Under the pieces are notes generated by a model. It made no database searches. It saw nothing but the letters and a program-made list of their open reading frames with translations, and had not been told where the DNA came from. A DNA stretch of 64,000 nucleotides from Sphagnum compactum (Eukaryota; Bryophyta; Sphagnopsida; Sphagnales): the NCBI GenBank assembly GCA_965153455.1, contig OZ234499.1:13016271-13080270 (forward strand), written 5' to 3'. This document shows, piece after piece, positions 36,650 to 49,131 of this stretch. Position numbers and translations under genes: made by a program. Within the stretch, counting starts at the first letter, position 1, and each line of letters opens with the position of its first letter.

Positions 36650-39250
36650 CTAACATAGATCACTTGATGCCCACCCCAACAAAGGTCAAAGTTGTTAAGA
36701 TACTTCTTCCCTTTGAGAGGGATAAACTAATACTCCTCAAACACCTAGACCATGTCACTTTAACATAATCAATCAAAGTTTTCCAAATCATCTTACTAAC
36801 CCTACAATGATGCCAATTAACATTGTTGAAAACCTTATGGTTCCGCTTGATCCAAACCGTCCATAAGGTAATCCCTCTCAACAAGGACCATGCAACTTCA
36901 ACCTTTTGGAACCTATTAAAGACTTTGGTAGCAAAGATGCAATGCTTCCATTTTAAAGGGGGGTGTTTGCCTCCCAATTTTGGACCCACAAGCTAGACAA
37001 ATTCATAATGTTTCATACATATTCCTATGCACATTGAGCCTATGTGCAAAATTTATGTAATATAAACTTTTCACCGAATGAATTCCGCATAAAGGACAAG
37101 TTTGTTTAATTGACAAATCAAAATTCTTACTCTCCATTTGTTCATAATAAAACTACTTTGTTCCCCATAAGTTGAATGAATATTTTGCCTCCTTTTTATT
37201 GCTTTGTTTGCTCCATACATTGGTCCACTTTAATTTGAAGTTTGTTGGAAGGAGAGCAGCCCATCTCTTTTCTATGATATGAACTTTTGGGTTCTCTCCC
37301 CCTTCAACAGTTCTCACCTTAAAGTACTAGTGAAGGATAAGAGCGTAATTTTCCATCTTGCCAAAGATAAGTTTTTAGGTCAATGACTTTACCATTAAAA
37401 ATCTTGAAACATGCCTTCTTTGGCCCTTGGATTATTTCTACCAAACTTGAACCACTTCGAATTCTCCAATCAATTGTCTAAGGAACCCATCCTAACCTCC
37501 TCCTTTGCAACATGTATTAGGACCTTAAATTGGTTTTCGATAATGTAGAAGTTCACTTCGTGCTGGAATATATGTTTATTTATTTGCCCCTAACCCCGGG
37601 CACACCTCAGCTTAAAGGCGATGAAAACTTGGCAAATTAAAGAGGGTCTAAACAAATTATCCTTGTATAAATCCACCCACTCCCCTTTTAGGCAGTAGCT
37701 ATTGTACATCCCCTCTTAGGAGGATGCTCCATTTTTCTTCCGTTTTGGAGACAATTTTAACATAGCTGACTTCGTCTTCCATGGACAACACAATTTTTTC
37801 TTCATCTCACCAATGGTGGCAAATCTACCTTCACCTTCAACCCAAACTTCCACAACTTGAAGAGATCCAACTTGAAGAATGCAACTTTGTTGCTTTGGGT
37901 TTAGAAAAGCCTTCTTCTATCCATGGTTGAGCTACTTGGTTCCACCAGAAACTTGAGGCTAGGATTTCGGTTGGATTTTTGGGCTAGTTAGGTTTTAGCA
38001 CTTTCACCATTCTTGCCCAAGCCTTTCTCACCCAATTCCAAAGTGTGGAACTAGATGCCCTTTCGTGATTTTTATGTACGCACCATTTTAGTTAGGCGAG
38101 GAAACCATTTACCTCTCTTATGAGGCTAGTAGTTCTTTCATTTAAATCTCAACAATTTTTGAAGGTTAGAACTATCAGGCTCTAGGGCATGCACAACCCA
38201 TTTGGAAATAATGCACTTGCAACTCTTAATGGATAACAAACCGAGCCCCCTTAATTTCTTCTTTTCGCAACATTGGTCCTATGATATTCAACAACATCAA
38301 TTATGAGTCAAACCAACCCACATATAATTCTTCAACAACCAAGTAACGTTTTGGATGCCCTTTTGTGTCCCACTCCAAACATTAATTTGAAATAACACAA
38401 CGCATATAGAAGAATGTTATTAACAATCACTTTCTTGCTAGTTAGTTAGGGAGAGTTTGGTAGTTGACAAAAAACTGAGTATTTTGTCTAGCGATAAATT
38501 GTCTACATCTACATTATTCAAAAATAAACTAAATGGGGTGCCAACTTAGTTTTATCTTAAGGAGATATGCCCATGTCCAATTAAAATCCGATGTCCAAAT
38601 TCGCCTTTCGATCCACTTCCCTCCTACCCTAAAGGCCACACATTTGGATTCATTAATGAGCAAGTTAATTAAACACCTTACTAAATAGTTGCAAAATGTG
38701 CATTCACCTAATGAGGCCCTTGTGGGCTACCCTAACTTTAAAGCTTGTATCATTGGCATATTGAGCAATCAATCGATGCTTATTAGATCCAAGTAACTGA
38801 ACACCATGGATTCTATCTTGCTTTAGCTCCTTCAAAGCCATAGAGTTAAGGGCTTGACCAACTATTAGAAATAGGTAAGGGGCTAGTGGGCATCCTTAGC
38901 ATAGCCTCCTTTCAATGGGAAAATCCCTAATGGTTCGCCCATTAATCAAGATGCAAGATGAAGCCCCTTTGATGAACAAGATTTGAATCATGTTAGCAAA
39001 CCCATATAGAATTCCAAGTTTTTTCGTACATTTGAAAAGGAAATCCCAATCTACCTTGTTGTACACCTTGGAGAAATCTAGTTAATAAAAAACCATTGAT
39101 TGCCTAGACTTCTTGGCCTACGAAATAGAGTCTCATGGGTTAAAAAGAGGTTGTTTAGGATATATTTTAATGGTAAGAAGGTTGATTACTCTTGGCTCAT
39201 GATCTCCATCAATATTAGTTGAAGGTGCAATTGGAGGGCTTTTGCATAAA
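36650..39250 (-). pseudogene. 5'-truncated LINE (non-LTR) reverse transcriptase relic
   Basis: Minus-strand ORF2-type polyprotein remnant, heavily frameshifted. Seen in order: LTHETLFRRPRS near 39.14 kb; LDFSKVYNKVDWDFLF near 39.07 kb (the Asp of the first catalytic motif); SSCILINGRTIRDFPIERRL; GCPLAPYLFLIVGQALNSMA near 38.88 kb; QYANDTSF near 38.75 kb in place of the usual QYADDT; and, near the 3' end, the zf-RVT-like segment VAWSLLRGITLWTVWIKRN at 36.85 kb. The N-terminal endonuclease is absent to the left of the RT (above 39250), so the copy is 5'-truncated, the normal fate of LINE insertions. A T-rich run at 36.56-36.6 kb may be the old poly(A) tail. It is not functional. Confidence 0.75.
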
Positions 39251-39454
39251 TTACATTGAGTAATGTTATAAAACTAATACAAATTGGTCAAAATGTAACT
39301 AATCTATTTGCGAGTACATGTGACTATTAATCATTTGCAACTATTTCTTGTTTTGGTTATATTTACAATTACATTGTAATTGGTTTGTGACTATTTTGGT
39401 TTTCATCTTTCCATGTGAATATTTCCAAGAAGAACAACTTATATTCCATTAATT

Positions 39455-39608
39455 CACTACAACAAAAGGTGTCCCTGTACGTCAAGTGATTTCACTGGAT
39501 TTTGAGTGAATTCACTGGTTGTAGTGAATGGGGACCAATAAAGAAGCAGTGAATTCACTGATCTAGTGAACGGGGACTAGTGAACTACACCCACATTTTG
39601 TAGTAGTG
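39455..39608. mobile_element. CACTA-type MITE, 154 bp
   Basis: The left terminus is CACTACAACAAAAGGTG. The right terminus is the reverse complement of CACTACTACAAAATGTGG. It is flanked by the 3-bp target duplication ATT (39452-39454 and 39609-39611). CACTA ends plus a 3-bp duplication define the CACTA (EnSpm) superfamily. Its 154 bp cannot encode a transposase. Inside are several GTGAATTCACT sub-repeats, and GGGGACC and GGGGACT are repeated, giving a partly palindromic interior. Confidence 0.85.
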
Positions 39609-39611
39609 ATT

Positions 39612-42600
39612 GCAAATGTGACCAATATAGTTGCAACCCTCTGAATATACAAAGCTGTATTTTGTGTATTCTAAAGGGTATAATTGGATATAGGAAGATT
39701 TACAAATATATACTTTGAATATATTAAAGTGTTTTGTGAGATGTTTACTAAATATATTGCAACCATATTATAAGTTTATCCAAGAAATTTGATCATAATT
39801 TTTAAAAATTATTACAAATGATATTTATTATTAATTTTGTTAGTATAATATTACAATATTTATTTTTATTAATGACCTTATTAAAAAAATTAATCTTCAA
39901 CATTATCTTTGACTAAAATTAAGAAATATTATTATTTTATTACATAATAATGATGATGATGATGATAATACTAATATGATAGAAACATATATACATAATT
40001 ACTAAAACTAAAACCATTATGCCTATTGAAATTATTATTATTATTATTATAGGATATTTATATTTATATTTTCAAAGAGCTATAAAAATTGAAATAATAA
40101 TATTAATATTAATAAAAAATAGTTAACTTAACAAATGCTTTTAAATTTTTTTTGTATTTCATATTCTAATATTTATGTATTTATTTATACTAATTACTAG
40201 AATAATAACTAATGAAATTATTCTATAATTACTGAGATTATTTTGAAATGACTACTTTTTTTCATTAATAAATTATTTATTTATTAAAAACAATTATTAT
40301 AATAAATTGTAATGACTATAGCAAGTGACATAATAATATATGTAATAATAATCAAATAGCTCACCTAGGCTAGCTACAAATTACATTATTATTATTATTA
40401 TTAGTAATTAATTATTAAGTAATACTACAGTATAATCAATTACTGAAATATATTTCTAATTTAAATTTTATTTCATTAATTTATAATAATTAATATTATA
40501 GTTAGTAAGGAAATCTAGTAAATTATTATATAAATGTTGAAACTATTTTCAAAGGACAAATATACTTATTTTTAGAAATATATTTTCCAAATTTAAAAAT
40601 ATGAAAAATATATTGTATAGTTCAATAAATAGCTATAACAAATGAGAGAATAATCTGAAGAATAAAAATAAAATAACTAACCTTGGATCCCAACTAGGTA
40701 CAATAATAATTCAATTAATGTTATTATTGTATTTATACTATTATTACCTATAAAAATGAAGAATAATGGGAAAACTATAATTAATTAATTAACCTAGGAT
40801 AAATGTTATATTATTAGAGTTTTAATTAGTACATAATATTTATAATAATTAGTTAATAATTATTGATTAGTCAATATTTCAGTTTTTTTTTTCAACTATT
40901 AATTAATTAGTTTAGTTATTATTTAACTAGTTAACTAGTTATGTAATCATTTATGTACCTATTTATATAATTTACAAAAACTAAAATGAGGATGAAAATA
41001 TGGGTAATTTATTTCGTTATAAGTAATTTGCAACTAAAGATGTCTAGTTGGAAACTTTTTGCAATTAAAAACTTTATCCCATATGTTTTTGCTTTCATTC
41101 TCATCTTGAAAAGTATATAAACAAAATGTTTTATTTTACATTTTCATATTAAAAACCATCAGCATGTGGGATGAACCAAAAGAAAAGGTTTAACCCAAAA
41201 TGAAATAAAATATTTTTGTACATAATCTAACCTACCTACCTCCCTAACCTACCTATCTAACTTAATATTTTATTCATTATATTATTTTTAATATAAAATA
41301 TTAATCTAGATAATGAATTAATGTTATATAATTAATTTATTTTATGGAACTATAAATTTTGTTATGTTTACACATATAATATCTTAAGTTTTATTTAAAA
41401 TAATGATTAAAACTTTATGTAAAAGTAAATTATGTTTTTTCACATCTCAAATCTTTATTTGATTTAAGAAATTATATTCTACAATTTGGATTATAATAGA
41501 TCATAATTGTACTAACAAAATGTAATTTAGATATATGATATATAACTTATTCACTATATAATGTTTATAAATGGGTCATAAATTACTCCTATTACCTAGC
41601 CTATTGAGTAAATAAATTACATTACCTACCAAATCAAATAATCAATTCAAAAATTAAAACATATTAACATGATAAAATACCTACCACTTAGCCCACATAC
41701 ATATTGCTTACTACTTATTACTTTACAATTTACAACTTAGTAATTGATTAATTATCTAACCTAATTTATTGAGTAAACATTATATCATTCAACACAATGA
41801 AGTATCTAATACTAATTAACCTATTTACATACAACCTAATACCTACTACCTATTACCTAACCTACCTAATTAATTAGCTAATTATAAACATTATGACATA
41901 TTAACCTGATAAAATACCTACTATTTAGCCACATAAATATTACCTACTATCTAGCCGTATTTATACCATTAATTGCCATGGGTCCTTTGAAATTTTCACA
42001 AACCCACCAAACCCTATTACAATGTAATGGTTAGTTTAGAAGAAAGTTAAAGGAAAACAATTAGACCACTAAATCCAACAATTTCATTTGAAAACTTTTT
42101 TTTTCACATGTGCATTTGTGACTAAGATTTATAGTCACAAATCAAGTTGAAAAGATGGCATGTGGTGTCCAATGGTCTATGAAACACTTTCCAATTTGCA
42201 AAAACAATTACATTTTCATCTATTTTGGGATGCTATTAAAAATGGATGATATAAGTGTTTTTTTTTCATCCAAATGAACATTAGTCGCAAATATAAATTA
42301 CATATGCAATTGCAAACCTTTTTGTAATCGTTTATGTGAGTATAGGTCATTTTTAGCAAGTGCCACAAAAGACAATCAGATCTAAAGTTGCAAAAATGGT
42401 TGATTTGTATAAAAGATGCAAATGCATGGGTTGGAATGGACATGATTCCTTGTAGTCGTTTATATTCATGTAGTCTAATTATTTTGAAATAAAAGGTCCA
42501 ACTTGCCTTCCATTTTTTGCTAGATTGTTTGGCCCAATACCATCCAACATATGTACATGGGGTGCAAACATAATAAAATGACCCATGGCCAATTTTTTTT

Positions 42601-45600
42601 TCATGTGCTTACTTTATAATATTTTTAGAATTTTTTAGAATTTCTTTTTAATTTAATTTTTGTGTGTGTGTGTGTGTGTGTGTATATATACTATTAAATT
42701 AAGGTTGATATTAAATTTTTCTCAAAAGTATGCCATTTTCAATATTTTCAAGTTTTAAAAAAAATCCTTTTACTATTTAAAAAATTTGGTTATAATGCGT
42801 CCGGGTATTTTATATTCATTATCTTCCTTTGAATTCTTTTCACATGTACCCATAATATATTAAAAACATTGTTACATATATGCACCATATACTTTTAACA
42901 TTAAATTTTTCTACCACTTAAAAACGTGCAAAACCAACCATTGGTTACTCTTGGAGTAGGTCATTTTATATTCAAACCCCATGGCACATGTTTCTTTCAT
43001 TCCTTCGGTGGTGTCTTCACTAACATATTTGAGGGATGTGGTAAGGCATAGAAATATTAAGATGTTGTTGCAATGATTTCATTCAATCAATTGTGAAAAG
43101 CTTTAAGCTAAACATTTATTGCACGCACAAGCCTTTACTAGAACATTATGTTCAAACTTGCCCCCCCTTCTTTTTAACCCCACCTCTCATTAGAAGAAAA
43201 ATTACTTTAGTTGCATAAGTGAAGTTGCACCAACATCTATTCACAAATCATAATTCAGCATGATGTCATCAAATGAACCATGAATGGTGTATATATTCAA
43301 CATATACATGTTCATCCTTTGATCATCCATATAGCATTTGCAATTAGGTCTTGTTTTTGCAACTATTTTCACAACCATCAAATATCCACACATTATTTGT
43401 CATGTGTTTTAAATTAGGGGAATTTTTTTAATGATTTTTAATGTTGAAAAAATCCATGCCATTGAATTCCAACAACTTGTGATTGTGGCACTTGGGGATT
43501 TCAAAATCCACCACATGGCATTCTGAACTTTTTTGGGTGAAGCTTATTCAAACATTGATTTTGGCCTTCTGTTATGAACATTCATTTTAGATGGTCCTAA
43601 AGTGTGATAGATGGCACAATTGAAATTTGCCACATGGCATATTTAATTATATTTTTTAAAAAATTCAAATCAATATTATTTAAGTAAGTAGGTACATAGG
43701 AATATGTAGGTAGGTAAGTAAAACTAGGTACATAGGACATTCCTACTTACCTAAGTATGTAGGTGAATTAGAGAGCAACCATGTAAATATTGTTATTTCA
43801 TTTTATGTTTTGCTTTTAGGGTTAAATTACTATGAGTTCATCCCAAATGACACATGGTTTTTAATGTGAAAAATTTAGAAAAAACATCTTTTTTATAAAA
43901 CTTATAAGATGAGATTGGAGGGCAAACATATGGGTTAAATTTTTTGGTTGCACCTTAGTTGAATGAATTATAACTGGAAGGATTTTTCATATGTTTTCTA
44001 TTTTTTTATTTTAAAATTATATAAGTGAACAGGTAAACGAGAAACAAATTAACTAATTACTTAAATAGGTAATGAATCAATTAATCATTAACTAATTTAC
44101 CTACCTACCTATCCACTTACAAACCTAGCTATAATTATTTACTATTCTTTAATTGTGTAATTCTAGAAGTAGCATCCACTCTCACTCCATACTTTTTACT
44201 AATAATTCAATAATTCATTTAAGTTTTAAAAATAAATTTTGATGTAATTAACTAATTGGTGATTAATTTGAATCTAAACTTCATCAATTATTTAGTTTTT
44301 TTTTTTTTCACACCTGACCTTTTAAATGTTAGTTATCAATTAATTAATTGAATGAGTATCTAATTTAATTGAAAATTAAATAAATAGTAAATACCAAATA
44401 TTTGATATTAACTATTAAATTATGAACTTATGAACTTATTTAGTTGATAATCAATTATCATTTATTATTTTTAGAAGCTACACAAATATTAATTAAATAA
44501 TTTTTATTATCTAATTACCTTTTTTATTAATATATTTTAATGATCAGTTAATTAAATGAAAACTAACTAACTAATAATTAACTCATTTATTAGTTAGTTA
44601 TATATTTAATTGATTAAATCATCAGATTAAATTATCAAATATAATTTATGTTTCTTAATTTATTAACCTATTAATTAAATACGAAATTAATTTAAATAAT
44701 TTATTTTTATTTCTTTTTTTAATCTTATCAAAGATTTATTACTAATGTTAATTTATTAATAAAAATAAAAATGAAATATAAATTATTATATTATTAACTT
44801 TTTAGTAAATATTAAATCTATTTTATTTAATTAATTGTTGTTTGATATATATTTTTAATCAATTTGTTGATAATGTTACTTTATCAATAATTAACATGAA
44901 GATTATATCATCTTAATATGAGCTTGCTACTTTAATTTAAGTATACATAAGATAAACATTGTATATTTGTGAACAAATCATAACATAAAATCAAGATGAT
45001 ATATATATATTTTTTAATATGTTTATATCACCCTTACAGATCTTATATAGTTTAATATATGTTTAACATATTCTTAATGTAGTGCAAAACACCATAGTGT
45101 ACATAAAATGTATAAGCACACCACAAGAAATAACCAAGTTACAAGTAATTTTGTGTAAACATAAAGCCCTATTCTCGAATGAAAAACCAAAGAAATTAGT
45201 CAATATGGAAAGATATATAATTAATAATTGCATCATAGTTACAAAAATAATAATAATAAAATTTAAAAAATGGTCCTCTCTTTTTCACCTCCCTTTCCCC
45301 TTTCAAATGGGTGTTCGTTATTATATTAAGTTTCGAAAGGTTTCATTCAATCCCATCGGTTATCATTGCATCTCATACCTAAACTGAAAAAACCTAGCAC
45401 CCCAATTCTCATTAAATTGAGAACTTGGTTGGTTCTCTTTTGTTACAAAAAGTGATTTTACCCAAAAAAAATAAAATTGGATTTTCAAAACCCTTATGCA
45501 TAGTAAGAAAATAAAAGTACAATCAAGTGATTATTTTATTTTGAAAATTTTAAAGGGGGGACTTGAAGTTTTTCTTTTGTTTTTCTATTTGTATGTACAT

Positions 45601-46060
45601 TTAGTGGCTTAGAGAAGGGTGAATCCTAGGGAAAGGATTTCTTTGTCTATGGTGTTCCATGAGAAATTAAAGCCTTTCTTTGTCTTGGCACATCCCAAGG
45701 CACTAAGAATCATAAAAAATGGATCAGAAATGAGAAAATTTTGTGGTCCCCCCAAAATAAGGGAATCAAAAAATTGGAAAGGAAAAACTAATAGAACACT
45801 TGAAAGGCAAAATAACCAAACAATCAAATATTCTTTGGACATTGTTCCATTCCCTATGGTGTACGAAGATAAATTGTAAGGCTTAAATTGACGCTCCCAT
45901 AACACTTTAATTCACTTAAAATGAACAAGAGATGAAGAACTTACTTGGATATTATTACAAAATTTGTAATCATTCTTGTGTGTTATCAGAAAATCAAACT
46001 TTAAAAATTAAAAAAAATAAAAATAAAAATTTAATGTCTGGTTTTCATGAGAACCAGACG
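39612..46060. other. Very AT-rich low-complexity desert
   Basis: About 6.4 kb dominated by A and T, with no gene. Simple repeats: GAT units at about 39949-39966, ATT units at 40035-40052 and 40386-40402, a TG run at 42660-42682 leading into TATATA, and ACCT/TAGG tracts at 41.22-41.28, 41.82-41.9, 43.68-43.76 and 44.1 kb. Small ORFs at 45.08-45.39 and 45.62-45.88 kb have no recognised domain. Confidence 0.6.
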
Positions 46061-46089
46061 AAATGATAAAACCCTAAACCCTAAACCCT
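46036..46089. repeat. Short hairpin followed by telomere-like repeats
   Basis: GTCTGGTT ... AACCAGAC (46036-46059) forms an 8-bp stem. Directly after it, 46068-46089 holds three units of AAACCCT, the plant telomere repeat. Three units is short and may also be a telo-box-like promoter motif, but no gene start is near. Confidence 0.5.
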
Positions 46090-48300
46090 GCCAAACTTAA
46101 TTAAAGAACAAACACCCATCCAAAAGGGGAAAGGGAATTTTCAAAAGAGAGGACCAAACCGCCTACCAAGACTCGGCAGCACCCCAAAGGCACAAAATCT
46201 CTATACAAGATTTCCCCTAAGTTATTTGGGTGGCATTGCATTCTGCCGAGTGCCATTAGTGCACACCTGGGTTAGGAGCTTGCTTTCCTATTTTGTAACA
46301 AAACAGCGCAACTAACTTAGGGTTTAGCTATCTATAGGAGGTCCTTACAGTGGATGAAAAGAATCATCTATGAGGATGAAACCCCATCTTCATTCAATCA
46401 GGTCCATAATTGTGGTGTACAAAGCAAATTGTCAAGGTAGTCTATTTATTGGTCTAACAGAATAGGGTTAAGGCTAGCCCTCAGGTGTAGGGAGCTTCCC
46501 ATAACAATAATAATACCCTCAATAGGGGAGCCTTACTCTTTGTAAAAAACCTGTTTAAACTAGTAAAGAATAGGGTTAATCTAGCTGCCAAGAGGCCTTA
46601 CAGGAGTAGTACCCCACAAATACAGACCCTAGAATGGTCCTAAACAGTGACCTTTTTTTTTCTCAATTTTCTGATGTTCACATCCCAGGAAAGATTTTTA
46701 GTTTTTGAAAAACTAGTTTGAACCCCATGCCTAATGCACAGGTGTGTTATTTCAACAATGTTTGGTTCATGTTTTAGTTTTTTTTATCGGACGGATGACG
46801 AGATGGATGATGGACGGATGGATGGAAAGCTTCATTTCATCCTGACGTCCTTTAATATATGTAATACTTAGACAAAGTTCTAAAAACAAAGTTGTTTTCA
46901 AATTCCTTAACACAGCCACCTTAGACTAACATTAGAAGTAAGATACATACCATGGGAAGAAGCATCTTTCTAAATCTAGGTCCACACAGTTCTCATCCAT
47001 GTCGTCTCTAGTAAGTAAGGACGTGCTAAAACGACCCCCTACAAATGTGGCCTCACCAATGAACCATATGCTCAGGGGAAGCTTCATTTCTCATCCCGAC
47101 GTCCTTTACTATATATAATTTGTGCAAGACTTTCCTCCCTATCATCAGCTCCAGGTGCCCTGCCTGCTGAGCTGCTGCCCTCAACACTACCAACTCTATT
47201 TCGTTCCATGGGTATTTATGTTTGTTTTCTTTTAGTTTTGCCGATTGTGATTTTGGCTAAACTTGGGTAGATGCACTTGTAGATCAGATCACCTTCCGTA
47301 AGTAAAGTATATGTATGTATGTATGTATGCAGTAAGTAAAGCCTAAAGCCCAGGGCTGAAAATGAGAACTAGTTTCATAAGAATTCATAAAAACCTGTTG
47401 CCATTTTGCCTCTGTAATTGTAAGGGTGCAATTTGGACTCCATGTGAGTGCAATCCATGGGGGTTGGAGTCGTGTATCATGGTACATTAATTTTGTGAAG
47501 ACAACTCAATCAACCTACTCAACACCGCACACAATAGGAGGAGGTCTCAAGTCCCAACACGCAATGTGCAATGTGTCCTCCCCGCAGGCTGGCTTGCTGA
47601 GTGGTGTAGGACTACAAGCTTTTGTTCTCAATTTTGTTTTCCAAAAGCAACGTAGACATTTAGATCTGAGTTTCAATAGGGGTACAAATGTCAATATTGT
47701 AAGGACTGGAAATTTTCCAATATGACCCCTTATTAGAAAAATAGAATATTTAAGAATATTGTAAGGGATTATTTTTTATTTTCCTTGACAATTTGTTCTT
47801 TGAAAAAAAAAAATTACAAATCTGAAATTTTCTATAAAAAATATGATTATTGGAAGGAATAAATAAATAAATAAATAAAAGGTTCCCCAAATAAGGTAGA
47901 TCCTTGCACATAAGGTGCTGGATACACTGTTAACTGGTAGATTTAGGGCAAATATGTTGACAGAAAAAAAATTGTAAGGCCATTTCTGTCCCTCTAGTTT
48001 GAATGTGACACACAATGATGGATGGATGGATGGATGGATGTAAATCCAACCAAGATGTGTTTCTTTCCACCGAATTTTGTCATTTTTTTGCTAAGAAAAA
48101 TTGAGGAAATGTTGAATTTTTTATTTGTTATTAGTTTGAAGTTGGAGTAATTAGTTTTGCTCTTGTTTTGGCTAAAAAAAACAATCGCCAAAATTCTCGA
48201 TGTCACATAATTGAATGAAAAAATAACCCTGTCCTTGAACCGGATCCCCAATTACGGAAAGAAGCAAAGAAGAAACAAAAAAACAAAGCAGTTGAAAAAT
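46090..48300. other. Spacer with simple repeats and a short direct duplication
   Basis: AAGCTTCATTTCATCCTGAC at about 46828 recurs as AAGCTTCATTTCTCATCCCG at about 47087, each followed by GACGTCCTTTA and a TATAT stretch, so about 35 bp are duplicated 259 bp apart. Microsatellites: GTAT at 47309-47327, AAAT at about 47860-47878 and GGAT at 48019-48040. No gene was recognised. Confidence 0.5.
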
Positions 48301-48585
48301 AACTACAAAGCGCGGTACACGGGGGAAGAGCATCCCAACCGTTCCAGAGGCGGAGAAGACGGGCACCTCCTCCTGTCTGTTGCCGCGCGCCATAGTCGCA
48401 GCAAGCAAGCAAGCAAGCACCTGCCACGACAACGAAGGCCCGGCGGCGTAAACGCCGAATTTTGTTTTCTTTTTCTGGCCTCTCACTCACTCCCTCGCCC
48501 CCTCGCCGAGCCGCGCCGGGCCCCACTCTCACATCTTTCGTCGTTTGCTGGTGGCTATTGTAAACTTCTTTTTGGATCTTTTAGG
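48300..48585. promoter_or_regulatory. CpG-rich island upstream of the membrane protein gene
   Basis: The DNA abruptly becomes GC- and CpG-rich (GCCGCGCGCC, GGCCCGGCGGCG, GAGCCGCGCCGGGCC) between AT-rich flanks. It contains a GCAA microsatellite at about 48401-48418. Open frames on both strands here overlap each other and look like chance. The position, 0.55-0.8 kb upstream of the start codon at 49132, suggests promoter or 5' UTR sequence, now separated from the gene by a MITE. Confidence 0.45.
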
Positions 48586-48889
48586 CAGCGGCCTTTTTTT
48601 TTGGGGGGGGTTTTGGCTGGCTCTATATAGCCAGAAAAATATATTTAAATTTTAAACCGCTAAAACCAAAACCAAGAGCTTTCTGAGATTTCAATAGCCG
48701 GAATTAGATTTTTAAATCGCCATATTTCTATACATGGGTTGAACTATGTAGCCGAAAATACAGAATAATGTTTTAAATTTTTTCTTTCATATATGAATTG
48801 TAGCCAGATTTGGCTAAAATCTTCTCTGTGGAGGATCATCGATGCTTTGGCTACATCACAAAATTCTTCACCCCCAAAAAAGAACACTG
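48586..48889. mobile_element. hAT-like MITE upstream of the membrane protein gene
   Basis: Element of 304 bp. The left end is CAGCGGCC followed by T10 and G8. The right end is the reverse complement of CAGTGTTCTTTTTTGGGGG. The flanks are CTTTTAGG (48578-48585) and CTTCTAGG (48890-48897), an 8-bp target duplication with one change. On the minus strand it has AATTTTGTGATGTAGCC and, about 45 bases on, TTTAGCCAAATCTGGCTA. Extra palindromes are GGCTCTATATAGCC at about 48620 and several TAGCCG half-sites. It is the same family as the copies at 12771-13080 and 5669-5945. Confidence 0.75.
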
Positions 48890-49131
48890 CTTCTAGGCTG
48901 CAGGCAGCTCAGCTACTGCTCATTCATTCTTCTTGTTGACTTCCCAAGCTGCAGCAGCAGCAGCTGGTAACAGAATATGAGAGATACAGAAGACTAGATT
49001 GAGCTTGCAGTACTAAAATTCTAGTGAGAACATTATTGCCAATGTGATTGCCTGTAGAAGCTCCAACTGGTGTCTGGTACGAAGGGTGGGTGGGTGTTTG
49101 AACAAAACGCGGGAGGGAGGGAGCTTTTGTA

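Noticed and set aside
48172-48630. Several overlapping ORFs in the CpG-rich island
   Set aside because: All frames are open only because of high GC, and none resembles a known protein.
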